From: Nitrospira sp.
Lineage (GTDB): Bacteria; Nitrospirota; Nitrospiria; Nitrospirales; Nitrospiraceae
Assembly (NCBI GenBank): GCA_024998565.1
Contig: JACOEM010000002.1
Location: forward strand, 124,001-188,000
Reading direction: 5' to 3'
DNA length: 64,000 nt
Made by a program: the position numbers and the translations under genes. Positions 60,508-64,000 of the stretch are shown here, in pieces; positions within the stretch are counted from its first letter, which is position 1, and each line of letters opens with the position of its first letter. Below the pieces are notes generated by a model, which saw only the letters and a list, made by a program, of their open reading frames with translations, made no database searches and was not told the origin of the DNA.

Positions 60508-61884
60508 ATGCAGCAACGTATCTTCGGTTTAGAAAACGAGTACGGCCTGATTTTTTCTCCGAACGGGAAGATTTATCTCCCGATGGAGAAAGTGTTGGGC
60601 TATATCTTCGAAGGCCTCATTCCGAACAGCTGGCCGTCGAATGCCTTTCTGGTCAACGGCGCGCGCTTTTATCAGGATACCGGCTGCCATCCCGAGTACT
60701 CCACGCCGGAGTGCGACAACATCCTCGATCTCGTCATCCACGATAAGGCGGGCGAGCGCTTGCTGGAAGCCTGTTTGCCGGCGGCGGAAGAGCGCCTTCG
60801 GGAAGAGGGCCTCTCCGGCGAAATCTATATTTTCAAGAACAACACCGATTCACTCGGGAATACCTACGGGTGCCATGAAAATTATCTCATGCGCCGGGAC
60901 GTGGATTTCTGGAAAGTCACCGAGCAGCTCATTCCGTTTTTTGTGACCCGGCAGATCTATTCCGGCGCCGGCAAGGTCCTGAAAGTCTCCGGCAAGCCGC
61001 AGTATTTCATCTCCCAACGTGCCCAGCATATTCATGAAAAGACTTCCTCCTCGACGACCTCGTCACGGAGTATCATCAACACCCGCGACGAGCCCCACGC
61101 CGATGCGGAGAAATATCGGCGGCTCCACATCATTGTGGGCGACTCCAATATGTCGGAGTATGCGACGTATTTGAAAGTCGGCACGGCCACGTTGGTGCTC
61201 TCGATGATCGAAGCCGGGTATTCGGTCAGCGGGATGGAACTCGAAGATCCTGTCAAAGCCATCCGCGAAATTTCCCGCGACCCGACCCTTAACAAGAAGG
61301 TCAAGCTGGACGACGGCCGGCAGATGACGGCCATCGAGATCCAGCGGGTCTACGTCAAGCGCGCCAAAGAGTTTCTGGCAGAGCAGGAGCACGATCCGGT
61401 GTTGGACGACGTGTGGGAGAAGTGGGTGTCGGTGTTGGATCGTCTGGAAGAAGATCCGATGCAACTCGTGCACGAGGTCGATTGGGTGATGAAAAAGCAT
61501 CTGATTCAGTCGTACACCGACAAGAAGGATTGCGGCTGGGATGACCCCCGGGTGTTTCTGCTGGATTTGCAATTTCATGACGTGAAACGAACCCGCGGAC
61601 TGTATTATTTGATGGAGAATCGGGGAATGGCCTCGCGGGTGGTGGAGGAGGAAGCGGTGCAACGGGCGATGTCCGTGCCGCCTCAGACCACGCGCGCAAA
61701 AGTTCGCGGCGATTTTATTCGCTTCGCGCGGGCCAAGAACCGATCGTACACGGTCGACTGGACGTATTTGAAGTTGAACGGGTACTGGGAAGAGACCATT
61801 CTCTGTATGGATCCGTTTAGCGCGGTGAACCGACGAGTCGAAGAATTGTTGTCACAAGTGTCCGGCGCGCGATTGTATCGATGA
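60508..61884 (+). CDS. pafA: Pup-protein ligase PafA
   Basis: A 458-aa ligase that, in the family, joins the C-terminal Glu of Pup to substrate lysines. Motifs: IFGLENEYGLIFS (metal Glu), RFYQDTGCHPEYSTPEC (catalytic Asp), NNTDSLGNTYGCHENYLM and SRSIINTRDEPHAD. It lacks the Dop-loop, which separates it from the paralogue upstream. The ATG gives the family N-terminus (MQQRIFGLENEYG). The 131-nt gap before it contains no Pup-like frame. The stop overlaps the M23 gene (ATGA). Confidence 0.95.
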   Translation: MQQRIFGLENEYGLIFSPNGKIYLPMEKVLGYIFEGLIPNSWPSNAFLVNGARFYQDTGCHPEYSTPECDNILDLVIHDKAGERLLEACLPAAEERLREEGLSGEIYIFKNNTDSLGNTYGCHENYLMRRDVDFWKVTEQLIPFFVTRQIYSGAGKVLKVSGKPQYFISQRAQHIHEKTSSSTTSSRSIINTRDEPHADAEKYRRLHIIVGDSNMSEYATYLKVGTATLVLSMIEAGYSVSGMELEDPVKAIREISRDPTLNKKVKLDDGRQMTAIEIQRVYVKRAKEFLAEQEHDPVLDDVWEKWVSVLDRLEEDPMQLVHEVDWVMKKHLIQSYTDKKDCGWDDPRVFLLDLQFHDVKRTRGLYYLMENRGMASRVVEEEAVQRAMSVPPQTTRAKVRGDFIRFARAKNRSYTVDWTYLKLNGYWEETILCMDPFSAVNRRVEELLSQVSGARLYR

Positions 61885-62897
61885 CAGAGGGGCAGAGACG
61901 AGACAAGACCATGTCGTTCATGGATCGCTTTCTCATCATTTCGGTCGTGCTGCTGACGAGTGTGTTTCCCGTCGAGCTCTTTCCGAACACGGGGCCGGTT
62001 CCTCGTGGCGGCGACGGGCAATTCAGCGGCAAGCAGGGCCAGGTGGTCCTCATCCACGTGCCGGATATCAAGGATGCGGCCAGCGTCAAAGGCCAGTTCC
62101 TTGGGCGCAAGGTGACGCTCTTTCCGGACCCTTCTTCCGGCGGCGGTGTCGGGTACATCGGTTTACTGGGTATCGATTTGCAGGATGAGCCCGGTGCGCA
62201 TGAGCTCACGATCGATGCCCAATTGGGTGAGCAAACGCGCCATTTTTCCTATCAGGTGTTGGTGCTGAAGGAGAAGTTCTCCGTCGAACATCTGAAGTTG
62301 CCGAAAGACAAAGTCGATCTCGACGAGACAGCAGCTGCGCGCTGGAAGGCCGAACAGGAGCAGGTTCGCAAGGCGTTGGCTGAGGAGTCTGCCATGCGGC
62401 TCTGGCAGGCCGGGTTCATCGAACCGGTCCATGGTAAGCGGACAGGAATTTTCGGCAGTGTTCGTATCATGAACGGTCAAGCCAGAAACCCGCACAACGG
62501 AGAAGATATCGGCGCGCCGATGGGCACCGACGTGATGGCCAGCAATGACGGTGTCGTCCGGCTGATTGTGGACCATATCTTTTCAGGCCGCGGCATCTTT
62601 GTGGACCACGGTCTGGGCCTGTACTCGATGTACTTTCACCTCTCCGACGTGCTGGTGAAGGAAGGTGACTTAGTCAAGGCCGGGCAGATCATCGGCAAAG
62701 TCGGCGCCACCGGTCGCGCTACCGGTCCGCATCTTCATTGGGGCATGAAGGTCAATGGCGCCCGCGTGAACCCCTACGCGCTGCTCGAATTACCCTTTCC
62801 CCAGAACCCTGCCGTTGCACGACCTGTGTTGGCCGCCCCGACGCATCCCGCACAGGTCGAATCAAGCGCCCCCGCAGTCGGCGGAGATACGCGATAA
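61881..62897 (+). CDS. M23 (LytM) metallopeptidase, exported
   Basis: A 338-aa protein. N-terminal hydrophobic segment (FLIISVVLLTSVFPVELF), an Ig-like region (about 45-130), then an M23 domain (about 180-300) with all zinc ligands: His205/Asp209 in HNGEDIGAP and HLHWG near 284-286. It is therefore a probable active murein endopeptidase. Its start overlaps the pafA stop by four bases, placing an envelope enzyme in the proteasome operon; an in-frame ATG 30 nt downstream is an alternative start. The C-terminus is Pro/Ala-rich. Whether it is linked in function to proteasome activity is unknown. Confidence 0.88.
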   Translation: MTEGQRRDKTMSFMDRFLIISVVLLTSVFPVELFPNTGPVPRGGDGQFSGKQGQVVLIHVPDIKDAASVKGQFLGRKVTLFPDPSSGGGVGYIGLLGIDLQDEPGAHELTIDAQLGEQTRHFSYQVLVLKEKFSVEHLKLPKDKVDLDETAAARWKAEQEQVRKALAEESAMRLWQAGFIEPVHGKRTGIFGSVRIMNGQARNPHNGEDIGAPMGTDVMASNDGVVRLIVDHIFSGRGIFVDHGLGLYSMYFHLSDVLVKEGDLVKAGQIIGKVGATGRATGPHLHWGMKVNGARVNPYALLELPFPQNPAVARPVLAAPTHPAQVESSAPAVGGDTR

Positions 62898-62968
62898 CGC
62901 GACCCGCTGCCGACGTGCCGTCCCATCTGGTGGCGGAGCGATTCTCAGGATCCGTGAGCCGTTTCTAC

Positions 62969-64000
62969 TCAGGTCTGTTTGGACAACGTTGGATCAAGCG
63001 CGGCGCTCACTGCCTTTATGAGCGAGTCGGGGGTATAGGGCTTGGGCAGAAATGTGGTCCGTGCATCAAGCTGTTCCAGCCTCGATCCCTCGCGATCTGA
63101 ATAGCCTGAGGTGAGGATGATGTTGATCTCCGGTTGCAGCGTCCGGAGTTCGGCGGCGAGTTGTATCCCACCCATGCCGGGCATCACCATATCGCTAACC
63201 AAGAGTGAGATTTTTCCTCCCCGTTGGCGAACCAGCTGGAGCGCTTCCTCGCCGGTTCGTGCGGCCACTACCGTATGATGTTGTCCGGCCAGCACCGTCT
63301 GTGCCAGGCCTCGCACCATGTCGTTGTCCTCGACCAGGAGAATAGTTTCCGACTGTTCAATGATGTTCCTGGGTTGAGCGGCGGGGCGGGGCGACTCGGA
63401 ATCCTCCTCAATACACGGCAGATAGATCGTAAATGTGGTGCCGTGCCCAGGCTCGCTCTCAATTCCAACGGTCCCTCCGCTCTGCCGGACGATTCCGTAG
63501 ACCGTGGACAATCCGAGGCCGGTGCCTTTGCCCAGCTCCTTCGTGGTGAAAAACGGCTCAAACACGTGAGCGACCGTGTCGGCATCCATCCCGCATCCTG
63601 TGTCCCGGACGGCCAGCGTGACGTACGGGCCAGGGGGGAGCGGATCGGGCCAGAGCGGGTCGGAGTGCGCAATTGACACCGATTTTGTCTCCACGTCCAG
63701 GCGGCCTCCCTGCGGCATCGCATCACGAGCGTTGACCACCAAATTCATCACGACCTGTTCGATTTGACCCGGATCCGCCTTGACTCGTCCAAGCGCAGGA
63801 TCCAAGGTGAGGGCGAGTTGAATGTCTTCGCCGATGACACGTTTCATGAGCTCGACGATGTCGGTTACCCGGTCGTTCAGGTTGAGCGGTTGGCGTTCCA
63901 CAATCTGGTGACGCGTGAAGGCCAACAATTGCCGGGTAAGAACAGTGGCTTTATTGCCGGCCTCCCTGATTTGTGCCATGCCGCGCTGCGTCCGGGTGGT
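62969..64000 (-). CDS. Hybrid sensor histidine kinase with C-terminal receiver, 5' part beyond window
   Basis: The frame stays open to the right edge. The visible 344 residues hold the end of the dimerisation helix (REAGNKATVLTRQLLAFTRH), a HATPase domain (QVVMNLVVNARDAMPQGG, DTGCGMDADTV, FEPFFTTKELGKGTGLGL) and a C-terminal receiver with the acidic pair VEDND, phospho-acceptor Asp in LLVSDMVMPG and Lys in FLPKPYTP. The phospho-His and sensor lie outside. It converges with the M23 gene. This kinase-receiver layout is typical of PAS-type hybrid sensors. Confidence 0.9.
   Translation of the reverse strand, partial: TTRTQRGMAQIREAGNKATVLTRQLLAFTRHQIVERQPLNLNDRVTDIVELMKRVIGEDIQLALTLDPALGRVKADPGQIEQVVMNLVVNARDAMPQGGRLDVETKSVSIAHSDPLWPDPLPPGPYVTLAVRDTGCGMDADTVAHVFEPFFTTKELGKGTGLGLSTVYGIVRQSGGTVGIESEPGHGTTFTIYLPCIEEDSESPRPAAQPRNIIEQSETILLVEDNDMVRGLAQTVLAGQHHTVVAARTGEEALQLVRQRGGKISLLVSDMVMPGMGGIQLAAELRTLQPEINIILTSGYSDREGSRLEQLDARTTFLPKPYTPDSLIKAVSAALDPTLSKQT

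Overview
The window looks like a chromosomal segment of a high-GC, Gram-negative bacterium, most likely Nitrospirota (Nitrospira-like). This is an inference from gene content. A complete bacterial proteasome operon (ARC, Dop, PrcB, PrcA, PafA), otherwise typical of Actinobacteria, sits beside outer-membrane two-partner secretion, an FtsEX-EnvC set and a large stock of sensor kinases and sigma54 regulators. No rRNA, tRNA, CRISPR array, transposase or phage gene was seen.

Layout. (1) 1-7654, minus strand: a tightly packed catabolic operon, read from the right: short HPPD-like VOC protein, homogentisate dioxygenase, FAH-family hydrolase, a divergent phosphoribosyltransferase-like protein, 2-oxoacid dehydrogenase E1alpha, E1beta and E2, and a thiolase cut by the left edge. 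(2) 7880-17985, plus strand, divergent from the first: a haem-oxygenase-like diiron protein, acyl-CoA ligase, thiolase, 3-hydroxyacyl-CoA dehydrogenase, enoyl-CoA hydratase, patatin lipase, acyl-CoA dehydrogenase and an HTH protein. Together these would feed aromatic and branched-chain amino acids and fatty acids into acetyl-CoA. (3) 17983-18300: a hairpin repeat element that begins in a stop codon. (4) 18743-24467: two-partner secretion transporter, short TPS-domain exoprotein and a TPR-CHAT caspase-like protein, closed by a terminator, with a secreted Lon-like protein converging on it. (5) 25560-33301: SDR, Nudix, a multi-PAS kinase with a NarL-type regulator, a degenerate receiver and an NtrC-type activator. 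(6) 33607-43621: mixed cell-envelope, chaperone, haem, DNA-repair and unknown genes (DUF882 peptidase, SlyD, HemQ-like, CinA, ThpR, UvrB, DUF4321). (7) 44046-48876: core translation/SRP block ffh-rpsP-rimM-trmD-rplS, a second repeat element that also begins in a stop codon, then rnhB and yraN. (8) 48979-53106: ftsE-ftsX-envC-ctp division and envelope operon. (9) 53700-55449: thiS-thiG-thiE. (10) 55571-62897: the proteasome operon behind a near-consensus promoter, ending with an M23 peptidase that overlaps pafA. (11) 62969-64000: a hybrid histidine kinase cut by the right edge.

The most interesting items are the proteasome operon with no Pup/UBact tag gene in any of its gaps, the TPS-CHAT secretion triad, a secreted Lon-like protein with Thr in place of the nucleophilic Ser, the two repeat elements whose first bases are the TAG stop codons of unrelated genes, and the aromatic amino-acid catabolic operon with a half-size HPPD homologue and an odd phosphoribosyltransferase. 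All functions are read from sequence motifs by eye; no searches or computations were run.
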